NCBI GenBank assembly: GCA_023229765.1
Contig: JALNYO010000020.1
Coordinates: 1-64,000, forward strand
From: Syntrophales bacterium
Lineage (GTDB): Bacteria; Desulfobacterota; Syntrophia; Syntrophales; UBA5619
DNA: 64,000 nucleotides
Direction of reading: 5' to 3'
Part shown: positions 54,901 through 62,927 of the stretch, piece by piece
Position numbering within the stretch: position 1 is the first letter of the stretch
Layout: each line of letters begins with the position of its first letter
Program-made: the position numbers and the translations under genes
The notes under the pieces: model-generated
What the model saw: the letters and a program-made list of their open reading frames with translations, nothing else
Database searches by the model: none
What the model was told of the DNA's origin: nothing

Positions 54901-55448
54901 ATGCCGTTTTCCATGATTTCGAGAAAGAAATTCCCTTCGCCGAAAATGTCACGGTACTCCAGAGCCTGCCTGCCTGCCTCGTCCATATTTCCGTTAAGGA
55001 TGGCTGAAGCGATTTCCCCATGAAGACAGGCGCTCATGCCGATGAGCCCTTCGTGATACTCGCGGAGAATCTCCTTATCTATCCGCGGCTTGTAGTAAAA
55101 ACCCTCAAGAAACGCCAATGTAGATAATTTCATCAGGTTCTTGTATCCCTGCAGATTGGAGGCAAGAACGATCAGATGGTAGGCGTTTTCCCCCGGTCCA
55201 GAGCCGGCCCGATCGGTGCGTTTGTGCGGCGCCACGTACAGTTCGCAGCCGATGATCGGCTTTACCCCATGTTTAGTGGCCTGTTTATAGAAATCGATCG
55301 TACCGTAGATATTACCGTGATCGGTCATTGCCACGGCCGGCATTCCGTACTCTTTTGCCTTCTGGAAAAGGTCGTCGAGACGGATCATCCCATCGAGCAG
55401 GCTGTAATGCGTGTGGACGTGCAGATGCACAAAATCGGAGAATCCCAT
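51975..55448 (-). CDS. dnaE: DNA polymerase III alpha subunit
   Basis: This 1157-residue replicative polymerase begins with a PHP domain (HLHVHTHYSLLDGMIRLDDL), continues with VGPGRGSAAGSLVA and the catalytic Asp pair in TMPDIDTDFAPEGREQI, then NRHASIHAAGVVVSD, YRPGPMENIPEFI and KYGFNKSHSTAYA. The C-terminus has the helix-hairpin and OB parts (IAGIVSSIRDVQTKRKETMAYILLED). Length is typical for bacterial DnaE. It starts 3 bp after the guaB stop, so the two are coupled. Confidence 0.95.
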   Translation of the reverse strand: MGFSDFVHLHVHTHYSLLDGMIRLDDLFQKAKEYGMPAVAMTDHGNIYGTIDFYKQATKHGVKPIIGCELYVAPHKRTDRAGSGPGENAYHLIVLASNLQGYKNLMKLSTLAFLEGFYYKPRIDKEILREYHEGLIGMSACLHGEIASAILNGNMDEAGRQALEYRDIFGEGNFFLEIMENGIPEQKQANEGLIELSRKYSIPLVATCDCHYLNREDAEAQEVLLCIQTGKTLRDVERMRFSTDQFYFRSPEEMKRLFNYCPDAIENTGKIADRCNISFEFGKFYLPTLEVGTDETLDGRLEQKARAGLAALLPNLLRDGRENLRETYEKRLEQELEMIRTMGFPGYFLIVADFIEKAREKNIPVGPGRGSAAGSLVALATGITKVDPIRYNLFFERFLNPDRVTMPDIDTDFAPEGREQIFNYVTDKYGADKVSKIITFGKMQARAVIRDVGRAMGMPYGEVDKIAKLIPNVLNIKLADAIKSEKRLQDEEKNNPQVKKLLDFSKTLEGLNRHASIHAAGVVVSDIPLVERIPLAKSLKEDIVFTQFAMNEVADVGLTKFDFLGLKTLTVISDAVRFAKEGRGVAIDIDNLPLDDRPTYELLMRGDTDGVFQLESSGMKDMLIRMKPDCIEDVIALIALYRPGPMENIPEFIARKQGRTRIVYETPELEAILKETYGIIVYQEQVMQIAVAIGNYKLSEADTLRKVMSKKKTDEMENREKPKFIAGAKSKNIPEAKALKIWEQMETFGKYGFNKSHSTAYAIVTYQTAYVKAHYPAEFVAALLTSEKDNRDKIISHISSCREMGINVLPPDINESMRDFSVAGDHVRFGLAAVKNVGAGAVDSVIESRDESGPFTSFFDFCDRIDPRKINKRVIESLIKCGAFDSTGNNRNQLMTFYEEIMEKAQKRHKEKNSNQTNLLDQLEERASTTGNINLKKENSLPEMAEWEHKDLLAYEKETIGFYISGHPLSPYKERLGMIVTADSANLRSKTDREAVMIAGIVSSIRDVQTKRKETMAYILLEDLKGSVDIIVFPETYKNSYQLLHGDAPLLIKGVIDAGEENVKVIASEVTLLTEAAEKSYSAAYFTVDMRQTVPDDIETLFHCLQRYSGKLDGYIKLVEPRCETLIYLGEDMKLDLSVPLRSEAERILGAGSLQFV

Positions 55449-55451
55449 TGC

Positions 55452-56915
55452 TCAATCCAGCCAGTAGTTGGGCGCTTCTTTGGTTATGATGACGTCGTGC
55501 ACATGACTTTCCCGAAGCCCCGCCGTGGTAATTTTCACAAATCTGGCCTTCTGGTGCAATTCGCTTATCGTGCGGCAGCCGACATAGCCCATGCCCGCCT
55601 TTATCCCTCCGAGCAACTGGTGGATGCCGGCAGAGATGGAACCGCGATAGGGTACCCGTCCTTCTATTCCCTCCGGCACAAGCTTCGAGTTGCTCTCCAG
55701 ATCATCCTGATAGTAGCGATCCTTGCTTCCCATTTTCATGGCCTCCAAGGAGCCCATCCCGCGATATACCTTATAACTGCGCCCCTGAAAAAGCACTGTC
55801 TCGCCAGGGCTTTCCTCGGTTCCCGCAAAAAAGCTCCCAATCATTACCGTTTGTGCGCCTGCCGCAAGCGCCTTGACGATATCGCCGGAATACTTGATCC
55901 CTCCATCGGCAATAATCGGAATATTGTGCTCCTTGCCAATCTTGTAGGCGTCGCGAATCGCGCTCATCTGGGGAACGCCCACCCCGGCTATTATTCTTGT
56001 GGTGCAGATGGACCCGGGGCCGACCCCGACCTTGACGGCGTCAACCCCGGCTTTTATCAGAGCCAGGGCGCCCTCGGAGGTGGCGATGTTTCCGGCAATA
56101 AGTTCGCATTGGGGGAAATTTCTCTTCGTATCCCGAACGGCATCCAGAACACCGGAAGAGTGGCCATGCGAGGTATCTATTACGATTACGTCTGCCCCGG
56201 CTGCCAGGAGCGCGGCAATCCGCTCTTCGCGATCAACGATGCCGACCGCAGCCCCGACCCGCAGTCTTCCCAGCGGATCCTTGCAGGCAAGCGGATATTT
56301 TTTTATCTTTTCGATATCCTTGATCGTAATCAGACCTTTGAGATTGTAGTTTTCATCAACGACAAGGAGTTTTTCAATGCGGTGTTTATGGAGGAGTTTT
56401 TTCGAATCCTCCAGGGAAATATTGGTGGAGGGAACCGTTACCAGATTCTCCTTCGTCATGACATCGGCAACGGATTGGTCAAGATCGGTTTCAAAGCGTA
56501 AATCGCGGTTCGTCAAAATACCGACCAGCACCTTGTTTTTAACAACTGGAACGCCGGATATCCGGTATTGATTCATCAGCGCCAAGGCATCCCTGACCTT
56601 ACGCCCCGGTTCAATGGTAATCGGATCGACAATCATTCCGCTTTCCGACTTCTTAACCTTGTCAACCTCGATAACCTGTCTTTCGATGCTCATGTTTCTG
56701 TGGATGATTCCGATTCCCCCCTCCTGGGCCAGACTGATCGCCGTTCTGGATTCGGTGACGGTATCCATCGCCGCGCTGATTATCGGGATATTAAGCCTGA
56801 TATTATTTGTTAAAAATGTTGCGCCATCAATATCCCGCGGCAGAACGTTCGATTCCGCCGGAATCAGCAACAGATCATCAAACGTATATGCATCAAGTAC
56901 GGTATCATCTAACAT
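55452..56915 (-). CDS. guaB: Inosine-5'-monophosphate dehydrogenase
   Basis: This 487-residue enzyme oxidises IMP to XMP for GMP synthesis. It has TFDDLLLIPAESNVLP at the start, two CBS domains (~90-200; ISGVPVVKNKVLVGILTNRDL), the catalytic loop VGVGPGSICTTRIIAGVGVPQ with Cys, DGGIKYSGDIVKALAAGA and GSFFAGTEESPGE, and the flap around YRGMGSLEAMKMG. It stands between dtd and dnaE on the minus strand, with 15 bp to dtd. Confidence 0.95.
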   Translation of the reverse strand: MLDDTVLDAYTFDDLLLIPAESNVLPRDIDGATFLTNNIRLNIPIISAAMDTVTESRTAISLAQEGGIGIIHRNMSIERQVIEVDKVKKSESGMIVDPITIEPGRKVRDALALMNQYRISGVPVVKNKVLVGILTNRDLRFETDLDQSVADVMTKENLVTVPSTNISLEDSKKLLHKHRIEKLLVVDENYNLKGLITIKDIEKIKKYPLACKDPLGRLRVGAAVGIVDREERIAALLAAGADVIVIDTSHGHSSGVLDAVRDTKRNFPQCELIAGNIATSEGALALIKAGVDAVKVGVGPGSICTTRIIAGVGVPQMSAIRDAYKIGKEHNIPIIADGGIKYSGDIVKALAAGAQTVMIGSFFAGTEESPGETVLFQGRSYKVYRGMGSLEAMKMGSKDRYYQDDLESNSKLVPEGIEGRVPYRGSISAGIHQLLGGIKAGMGYVGCRTISELHQKARFVKITTAGLRESHVHDVIITKEAPNYWLD

Positions 56916-56930
56916 AAGACCTCCAGTTTA

Positions 56931-57380
56931 TTAAAAAAATCGTTTGCTGTCCAAAAGCATTGTGACCGGTCCGTCATTGGCTATTACGACCGTCATCATG
57001 GCCTGAAATTCTCCCTCGGCGACAAACCGCACTTGTTTTTTTGCCTGAGACACCAGGTGGTCATACAGGGGGCGCGCCTGCTCCGGTCGTTCGGCATTTG
57101 TGAAGGAGGGTCTTCTGCCCTTCCGACAATCGCCAAGCAGCGTAAACTGGGAAACAACGAGCAGCTCGGCATCCATGTCGAGCAGCGAAAGGTTCATTTT
57201 CCCCGTTTCGTCCTCAAAGATGCGGAGGTTAATGATTTTTTCCAGAAGATAATCCGCGTCAGCTTCGCTGTCGCCCAGCTCAATGCCGAGAAATACTAAT
57301 ATTCCCTTCCCTATTTCCGATATTAATCGATTACTTACAGTTACACTTGCCGATTCAACTCTTTGCAATACCGCCCGCAT
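56931..57380 (-). CDS. dtd: D-aminoacyl-tRNA deacylase
   Basis: The ATG at 57380 (MRAVLQRVESASV) follows AAGGTGG at proper spacing; the ATG at 57389 overlaps that site. The 149-residue protein has the two signature motifs, SQFTLLGDCRKGRRPSF and the Gly-cisPro NDGPVTMLLDS, which build the chiral active site. It removes D-amino acids (and glycine from tRNA-Ala) and so protects translation. It is first in the dtd-guaB-dnaE-UPF0280 run. Confidence 0.93.
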   Translation of the reverse strand: MRAVLQRVESASVTVSNRLISEIGKGILVFLGIELGDSEADADYLLEKIINLRIFEDETGKMNLSLLDMDAELLVVSQFTLLGDCRKGRRPSFTNAERPEQARPLYDHLVSQAKKQVRFVAEGEFQAMMTVVIANDGPVTMLLDSKRFF

Positions 57381-57462
57381 AGCATCCACCTTTTCAGCAC
57401 GCTGATGCTATCAATAATCAGTTCGCTCTTCAAGCTATTTTTCTGAACTTGGATGTGAAAGA

Positions 57463-57587
57463 GGTGTCAAACCTACACTATTGACAAAATAGCAGCTTTA
57501 AGATGCGGGACTAACGGAATTTTTCAAAGCGGAGGCGAAAGATGAAGCCGTAATCGGCAGAAATATAAAAAGTGTAGGTTTGGCACC
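57463..57587. repeat. MITE-like 125-bp stretch bounded by inverted repeats
   Basis: GGTGTCAAACCTACACT (57463-57479) and AGTGTAGGTTTGGCACC (57571-57587) are inverted copies with one mismatch in 17. The 91 bp between them hold no gene. The element sits between dtd and the DUF5666 gene, and its right arm merges with the adjoining terminator hairpin. Confidence 0.5.
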
Positions 57588-57588
57588 T

Positions 57589-57624
57589 ATACAAGACGGC
57601 GCCTTTGGGGGCGCCGTCTTGTAT
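57589..57624 (-). terminator. Strong hairpin after the DUF5666 gene
   Basis: ATACAAGACGGCGCC (57589-57603) pairs perfectly with GGCGCCGTCTTGTAT (57610-57624) over a 6-nt loop. Outer bases (GGTTTGGC 57577-57584 with GCCAAAACC 57625-57633) can extend the stem past a bulge. It lies 20 bp beyond the minus-strand DUF5666 stop. The T-run is not adjacent but appears ~20 nt further (CACTTTTTATATTT on the minus strand). Confidence 0.6.
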
Positions 57625-57643
57625 GCCAAAACCAGGATGTTTA

Positions 57644-59509
57644 TCAGTCCTTGAATTCCAGCCGGCTGGCAACCAGCTTCCCCCCGATGAGGGCGCCGCT
57701 CACCGACACCATCCGGCCCCTGCCCATGTCTGCGGCACTGCCGTTTACAAACTTTACGTCGCTGCCGCTGGCATCGACCATCTGGCCGGCCACCATGAAG
57801 TTCGCACTCGAAGTAAAGCCATTCATTGAACCCAACGCCCCAACCATCTCTGCATTGCTGTGTTGAATCTCGATCCGGCTCGCCACCATTATGCCGCCAA
57901 GTAAACGTGCCGTGACATGGACCCGGACCCCATTAGCCATGTCGTGCTGCAGGCCATTCTCGAATGCGGTGTCGTCTCCATAGAAGATTGTCGCGCCATT
58001 CATCTTGAAACTCGACTCGGTCATATTCAATCCATAAAGCGCACCCTCGACATGCGCCGAAATAAGGCCGCCTGCGGGGATGATGCGGACTTCACTCGCC
58101 GCCAGAACTCCATTCACGAAGCTACCGCGCACCAAAACTCTTTTGCCAACGGCAAAGTTCTCCTTCGGTGCGTCGCTGCCGTCGGCATTGGTGATTTTTG
58201 TCGCGGCATTGATCTGCATTGCCAGATTGATGTTTGCCAATGTGAAGGCGCCACTTTCGGCGTCATAGCTCGAAACCGTGCCGGGAAAGGTGCGGTTCTC
58301 ATTATCCCTGCCGTTCGTCATCACGGTGACAAACTCGACCGAACTCGCATTCACCACGCCGCCATTGATAGTGCCTTCGATTCTGACCATGACGCCATCC
58401 GCCAGATTGTCTGCGTCGCCGCCTGTAAATGCAATGTCCACCGCAGAAGCATCAACAGTAACGCCGCGCAGCTTGAAACTGGAGAGTGAGAGAAAATCGG
58501 TGACCGCGCCCGTCAGTCTGACCGTGGCATCAGTCCTCTCCTTAACGAAGTATATCTGATTCGCCGCAACCTGTCCCGCTTCCCATGCGCCTGTTACCCG
58601 AACCAGGCTCCCGTTTGCCAGATCAGCGGCAGAGCCGTTAGCAAAAACAGCCTTGCTCGCATCCACGGTTACATCGCCCAGACTGAATGTGAGCGGCGTC
58701 AGCACGATTCCGCTGATGCGGCCGCCGAGACTCACGCTGCTGCCGTCAACAAGCTGTGTGGTTTTGATACGAACCGCCTTGGCGACCAGTGTGTTGTCGG
58801 AGACTGCCGTATCGGACCAGACGGCAACGCGTTGTCCCACCGCCAGCGTCGAACCAACGGGAAGCAGCGTTGCGCTACCATAGTTGACTGTGAGCGCCGC
58901 GATCGTGAAGGTCTTGGCCGTCAAATCGAGATTGGAGAGCGTGCCTGCAACCCGAACGCCCACGGTGCTATTTGGATCCCTACGTTCGACGCGTGTCGCA
59001 ATGATGTTGCCTGAGGCATCCCGGCTGCCATGCACTTCGACTAAATCCCCAATTATCAAATCCGCAAGACTGTTCGCGCCTTCGAACACTGTCGGCGCCG
59101 CCACGTCACCTGATACCTTGACGGTTTGCCCCGCTACCGTGAAACCATCGCTTGCAATGGCGATGATCGTGCCAAGGACTTCTGATTGTATGCTCAGTCT
59201 GGTGATGCGGCCCTGGCCGTCGAGCATGGTTTCGACATTCATACCCAGTCTGACCGAGGTAGTGGTAGCTGCCGCCAGCATATTTGGATTGATCTCCTGA
59301 TTTACTTGAGCAATCGAGTCGTCATGGCTGACACCGTCGATAATAATGCTGCCAAAACCGGTTACCGTACCCGCAGAGTAGGCGGAGACAGAGCTGCCGG
59401 CACCGGTTGCGCTACTCCCTCCACCGCCACACCCGGCAAGCAAAAAAACGATTAACGACAAATAAATTAGCGTTATAGCGACAACTGTCCGTTTCCTGAA
59501 ATCTTTCAT
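57644..59509 (-). CDS. DUF5666-repeat lipoprotein
   Basis: The ATG at 59509 has AAGGAGG 5 nt upstream. The 621-residue precursor has a lipoprotein signal (LIVFLLAGC, Cys ~27) followed by GGGGSS. The mature part is a series of ~65-residue beta units of the DUF5666 type, each with a pattern like F-T-(V/I)-A-x-x-x-V plus LADGVMVRIEGTINGGVVNASSVEF; I count about seven. These OB-like repeats occur in surface proteins of unknown role. It is the last gene of a three-gene operon and longer than its neighbour, probably by internal duplication. Confidence 0.75.
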   Translation of the reverse strand: MKDFRKRTVVAITLIYLSLIVFLLAGCGGGGSSATGAGSSVSAYSAGTVTGFGSIIIDGVSHDDSIAQVNQEINPNMLAAATTTSVRLGMNVETMLDGQGRITRLSIQSEVLGTIIAIASDGFTVAGQTVKVSGDVAAPTVFEGANSLADLIIGDLVEVHGSRDASGNIIATRVERRDPNSTVGVRVAGTLSNLDLTAKTFTIAALTVNYGSATLLPVGSTLAVGQRVAVWSDTAVSDNTLVAKAVRIKTTQLVDGSSVSLGGRISGIVLTPLTFSLGDVTVDASKAVFANGSAADLANGSLVRVTGAWEAGQVAANQIYFVKERTDATVRLTGAVTDFLSLSSFKLRGVTVDASAVDIAFTGGDADNLADGVMVRIEGTINGGVVNASSVEFVTVMTNGRDNENRTFPGTVSSYDAESGAFTLANINLAMQINAATKITNADGSDAPKENFAVGKRVLVRGSFVNGVLAASEVRIIPAGGLISAHVEGALYGLNMTESSFKMNGATIFYGDDTAFENGLQHDMANGVRVHVTARLLGGIMVASRIEIQHSNAEMVGALGSMNGFTSSANFMVAGQMVDASGSDVKFVNGSAADMGRGRMVSVSGALIGGKLVASRLEFKD

Positions 59510-59591
59510 ACATTCCTCCTTCATAATTTTCTCGTTTTTCACTGCACGCAGCAGTGTAATTTAATCGCCGCTCTCAATGAGACCCAATAGA

Positions 59592-60656
59592 TCAGAGACC
59601 ATTCAAGGAAGACCCCATACCGACAGCGGCGCCGCCTTTCATTTTCATGCTTTCCAGCAAATCCACCTTCCCGGCCTGGATAATATTGTTTTTGATGGTT
59701 CCGTCCACCTTGACTCTAACTCCCGCCTTAATTAGCTGCCCGTCTGTAAATATGGTTGCGCCATCCAACCCAACCCTCTGCAGACCAAACTGGGTAATAA
59801 TTGTAAAACCGCTGATCGCCTGGTCTGCGTAATAGAGAGTGTCGATGAAACCTTCACAAGAAATAGTGCTGTTCTCGCTGAGTTCGGGACTCTTTTTTTC
59901 AATGACATCAGCCAGCAGAACGGTGGATGATGCAAGATGGCCCTTTACATCAACAATATCACCTGCCTGGATTCCTCCATGTCCGAATTTGACGAGCATA
60001 GCCATGCTGTAGTCAACAGTGAGGGCATTAATCTTGAAAGTGGCGGCGGTAGGGGCGCTGATCCGCCCGCTGACTTCAAACTGGCGCCCAATGGGCTTCA
60101 GGCTAATTCTCGTAGCGATGATCTTGCCATCGGCATCGGCCAAACCACTGATTTCTACCATATCGTTAGCGGCAAGATCGGCCAACTCCAGGTTATTGCC
60201 CGGTAAACCAGCAATAATGGTTTGCGCATCGACCAAAACGGTCTGGCCCATAATTTCCAGGACGCTCCTGTTAAGGTCAATACTGCTGATCGGTCCCGCA
60301 GCGTTGTTGCTAAAGATGACCCTGTCGGCTTTGCCGGTTTTGCCGTCGGCATTTACCGTACCTTCAACTTGCACAACCATGCCTACATACAGTTCCTTTT
60401 CATTACTGTTAACGCCATTGATGGTGACGGCTGCGTCGGTCGTTTGAAACTCGACGCCGTTTACAAAAATGCTGCCCAGTGCGGTAATCGGGCCGACGCT
60501 GGTATTCCCGGTGCCGCCGATTCCGCCACCCGCCAGAAGGTCTCCCCCGCCGCCACAGGAGACGATGCCCGAAAGTAAAAAAAACAGAGGCAGGAACAGC
60601 CGTGATTTTTTTAATAACAATGTTATTTTATCTTTAAGAGATTGTTCGCCCTGCAT
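59592..60656 (-). CDS. DUF5666-repeat lipoprotein, shorter
   Basis: The start at 60656 follows AAGGAG and gives 354 residues with a lipoprotein signal (FFLLSGIVSC) and a Gly-rich linker (GGGGDLLAGGGIGGTGNTSVGPITALGSIFVNGVEF). DUF5666-type units follow, for example LYVGMVVQVEGTVNADGKTGKADRVIF and DMVEISGLADADGKIIATRIS. Its N-terminal layout parallels that of the downstream gene, so the two are paralogs. Its start codon lies inside the 3' end of the DUF6502 gene (34-bp overlap), which points to coupled expression. Confidence 0.75.
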   Translation of the reverse strand: MQGEQSLKDKITLLLKKSRLFLPLFFLLSGIVSCGGGGDLLAGGGIGGTGNTSVGPITALGSIFVNGVEFQTTDAAVTINGVNSNEKELYVGMVVQVEGTVNADGKTGKADRVIFSNNAAGPISSIDLNRSVLEIMGQTVLVDAQTIIAGLPGNNLELADLAANDMVEISGLADADGKIIATRISLKPIGRQFEVSGRISAPTAATFKINALTVDYSMAMLVKFGHGGIQAGDIVDVKGHLASSTVLLADVIEKKSPELSENSTISCEGFIDTLYYADQAISGFTIITQFGLQRVGLDGATIFTDGQLIKAGVRVKVDGTIKNNIIQAGKVDLLESMKMKGGAAVGMGSSLNGL

Positions 60657-61498
60657 CTATTTTCTCCTTTTTCTTGAGTGGGAATGTTTTCAATATCTTC
60701 TTCAAAATAGTAAATCCCCAATCCAACACGTTTGCGGCCGCTACCCTGCACGTCGGGGCTGACATCCCGGTCCCGGGCCGCCAGCCATTTATCCAAATTT
60801 TCAAGAAGAGCTTGAGATTCTTCAGAACTAACAATTTTGAACTGCTCCAGAAACTCCGCCGGGATGTTGTCATACGATACCTTGCGCTGGAAAAATGGGG
60901 AGCTGTTTTTTGAGTTCAGATTGTGGTTAATTGTTGTAATCAGATCGGCCACATCCGCCCCGAGGATGTCCAGTTTTGCCTTTTTATCGTCACCCGGCAG
61001 ATATGCGCGGGTCATTAGTTTGACTGAGCCGTCTTCCTGCAGCGCAACAGCTCCAATGTTGAGCAGCTCATCCAGAACTGCCCGGACCGGCATGTCGCCG
61101 CTGTATTTTTTTACCAGGACACTGAAAGAAACATCGCCTTCCAAAGCCAGATTCAATGGATTATTGTCATTGTCTGAAAACAGGGGATCGCGAATCCAGC
61201 CACTGATTACCCGGGTGGCGCGATTGTATCTCCCATGCGCCTCTTCATCTGCCGGAATATCAAGCTCACGCAATTTCTGCACTTCCTTACGCGACAATCC
61301 GGTAATAACTGAAACCCGAGATGATGTTTGCTTGCGGCGGGGAATGCCAAACTCCTTAAAGGCGATATCCACATATACCCACCGGGCCAGGTCGGAAAAG
61401 ACGTGGTATGAAATGCCATTGGACAGCATTATATGGACCAGCGGCCGAAGCAGCTTCAGAATGGCATTGTTTAAGTTTTTAGCAATCGTCGAGTTCAT
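60623..61498 (-). CDS. DUF6502-family protein, putative regulator
   Basis: The ATG at 61498 gives 291 residues beginning MNSTIAKNLNNAILKLLRPL. An in-frame ATG at 61519 lies inside the promoter palindrome and would not be transcribed from the predicted start. Residues ~15-75 are helical; SSRVSVITGLSRKEVQKLREL looks like a recognition-helix region of a winged helix, so DNA binding is possible. The family commonly neighbours DUF5666 lipoproteins. No ribosome-binding site precedes the ATG, in line with a leaderless mRNA. It has no signal peptide or membrane helix. Confidence 0.7.
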   Translation of the reverse strand: MNSTIAKNLNNAILKLLRPLVHIMLSNGISYHVFSDLARWVYVDIAFKEFGIPRRKQTSSRVSVITGLSRKEVQKLRELDIPADEEAHGRYNRATRVISGWIRDPLFSDNDNNPLNLALEGDVSFSVLVKKYSGDMPVRAVLDELLNIGAVALQEDGSVKLMTRAYLPGDDKKAKLDILGADVADLITTINHNLNSKNSSPFFQRKVSYDNIPAEFLEQFKIVSSEESQALLENLDKWLAARDRDVSPDVQGSGRKRVGLGIYYFEEDIENIPTQEKGENRCRANNLLKIK

Positions 61499-61500
61499 GG

Positions 61501-61535
61501 TTTGGGAATATATTCCCAAATATTGACGATGTCAA
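61501..61535 (-). promoter_or_regulatory. Promoter with perfect 20-bp palindromic operator of the DUF6502 operon
   Basis: On the minus strand TTGACA (61530-61535), a 17-bp spacer and TATATT (61507-61512) form a near-consensus promoter. The -10 lies in the centre of the perfect palindrome TTTGGGAATATATTCCCAAA (61501-61520). Only 8 nt separate the -10 from the ATG, so transcription should start at or next to the start codon. A protein bound to the palindrome would cover the -10. Confidence 0.75.
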
Positions 61536-61668
61536 GAATTATTTTGCAGGGAGTTATGACTGCTCTGAGGATATCGCAAGCAAAACGGTTTCATTTTTGT
61601 TGCGTTTAACGGATAGTTATGCTATCAGCGCCGGTCTTAAATTAATAAATGCTGGTGGGTTTTGCTTT

Positions 61669-62922
61669 ATGGAGAAGATAAATTCCGTAAGAGGGTTCAG
61701 AGACATACTTCCTCCGGAAACGGAAAAATGGCGGAGGGTTGAAGAAACGGCGCACGAGGTTTTCCGCACGTTCGGCTTCCGGGAGATTCGGGTTCCGCTG
61801 CTCGAAAAAACGGAACTATTCCGCCGCGGCATCGGGGAGTCAACCGATATCGTGGAAAAAGAGATGTACACCTTTACCGACCGCGGCGAGGAATCCCTCA
61901 CGCTGCGTCCGGAGGCGACCGCTTCCGTTATTCGCGCCTATCTCGAGCACTCCCTCCATGCCGCGGAAAGCGTGACAAAGCTCTACACGATCGGCCCCAT
62001 GTTCCGACGGGAAAGGCCACAAAAGGGGCGGTACCGCCAGTTTCACCAGATTGATACGGAAATTCTCGGCCCGGACGACCCGCGCACCGATGCGGAACTC
62101 ATTTTGATGCTTACGCATTTTCTTGACAAACTGGGTCTTCAGAATATTTCTCTGGAGATCAATTCCCTCGGCTGCCCCAATTGCCGCCCGACTTTTCAGC
62201 AGGCGATCGTCTCTTTTCTTCAGGGGCGGGAAAAGGAACTCTGCCCCGACTGCCAGCGCCGCCTGACCACCAACCCCCTGCGGGTCTTTGACTGTAAAGT
62301 GGAAAGCTGCGCCAAAATCATCGCCGAAGCCCCGACGCTGCCCGATTTTCTCTGCGCCGATTGCCGGGATCATTTTGCAACGCTTCAGGAAGCGCTCTCC
62401 CTTTTCGCATTGCCGTTCAAGCTGAATCCGAAGATGGTGCGGGGCCTTGATTATTACACCAGGACAACGTTTGAAATCACTACGGAATTTCTTGGGGCAC
62501 AGAACGCCGTTGTCGGCGGCGGCCGCTATGACCACCTTGTCCGGGATCTCGGCGGGCCCGATATCCCCGGGATCGGTTTCGCGATCGGTTTTGAACGGCT
62601 GGTCGCGATGATTCCGGAAAAGGAAGAGGCAAATGCGCCCCTCCTTTTTATAGCGGCTGTCGGCGAAGATGCATTAAAGAAGGCCTTTTTCATCTGCAAC
62701 CGTCTCCGGATGGAGGGACTGCAGATCGAGATGGACTATTCCGGCCGAAGTCTGAAGAGCCAGATGAAGAAGGCCGACAAGCTCAAATGCCGCTACGCGC
62801 TGATTCTCGGCGAACGGGAAATCGCAGAGAAGAAGGCCTCTGTGCGCAATATGCAAACGGGCGTACAACAGGAAGCGAGCCTGGATATTTTGGAAGAAAC
62901 AATCATTAAATTAGAGAGGTAG
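61669..62922 (+). CDS. hisS: Histidyl-tRNA synthetase
   Basis: The ATG at 61669 (GGTGGG upstream) gives 417 residues beginning MEKINSVRGFRDILPPE. Class II motifs: motif 1 region FGFREIRVPLLEKTELF, motif 2 MFRRERPQKGRYRQFHQIDTEILG, the His-specific RGLDYYTRTTFEI and GGGRYDHLVRDLGG, and motif 3 GIGFAIGFERL. A C-terminal anticodon-binding domain follows. A longer in-frame reading to 61597 is not needed. It is divergent from the DUF6502 operon, with 170 bp between, and leads directly into aspS. Confidence 0.95.
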   Translation: MEKINSVRGFRDILPPETEKWRRVEETAHEVFRTFGFREIRVPLLEKTELFRRGIGESTDIVEKEMYTFTDRGEESLTLRPEATASVIRAYLEHSLHAAESVTKLYTIGPMFRRERPQKGRYRQFHQIDTEILGPDDPRTDAELILMLTHFLDKLGLQNISLEINSLGCPNCRPTFQQAIVSFLQGREKELCPDCQRRLTTNPLRVFDCKVESCAKIIAEAPTLPDFLCADCRDHFATLQEALSLFALPFKLNPKMVRGLDYYTRTTFEITTEFLGAQNAVVGGGRYDHLVRDLGGPDIPGIGFAIGFERLVAMIPEKEEANAPLLFIAAVGEDALKKAFFICNRLRMEGLQIEMDYSGRSLKSQMKKADKLKCRYALILGEREIAEKKASVRNMQTGVQQEASLDILEETIIKLER

Positions 62923-62927
62923 ATACT

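Noticed and set aside
57644..59300. Plus-strand open frames opposite the DUF5666 gene
   Set aside because: Low-complexity translations without motifs or ribosome sites, mirroring a repetitive minus-strand gene.
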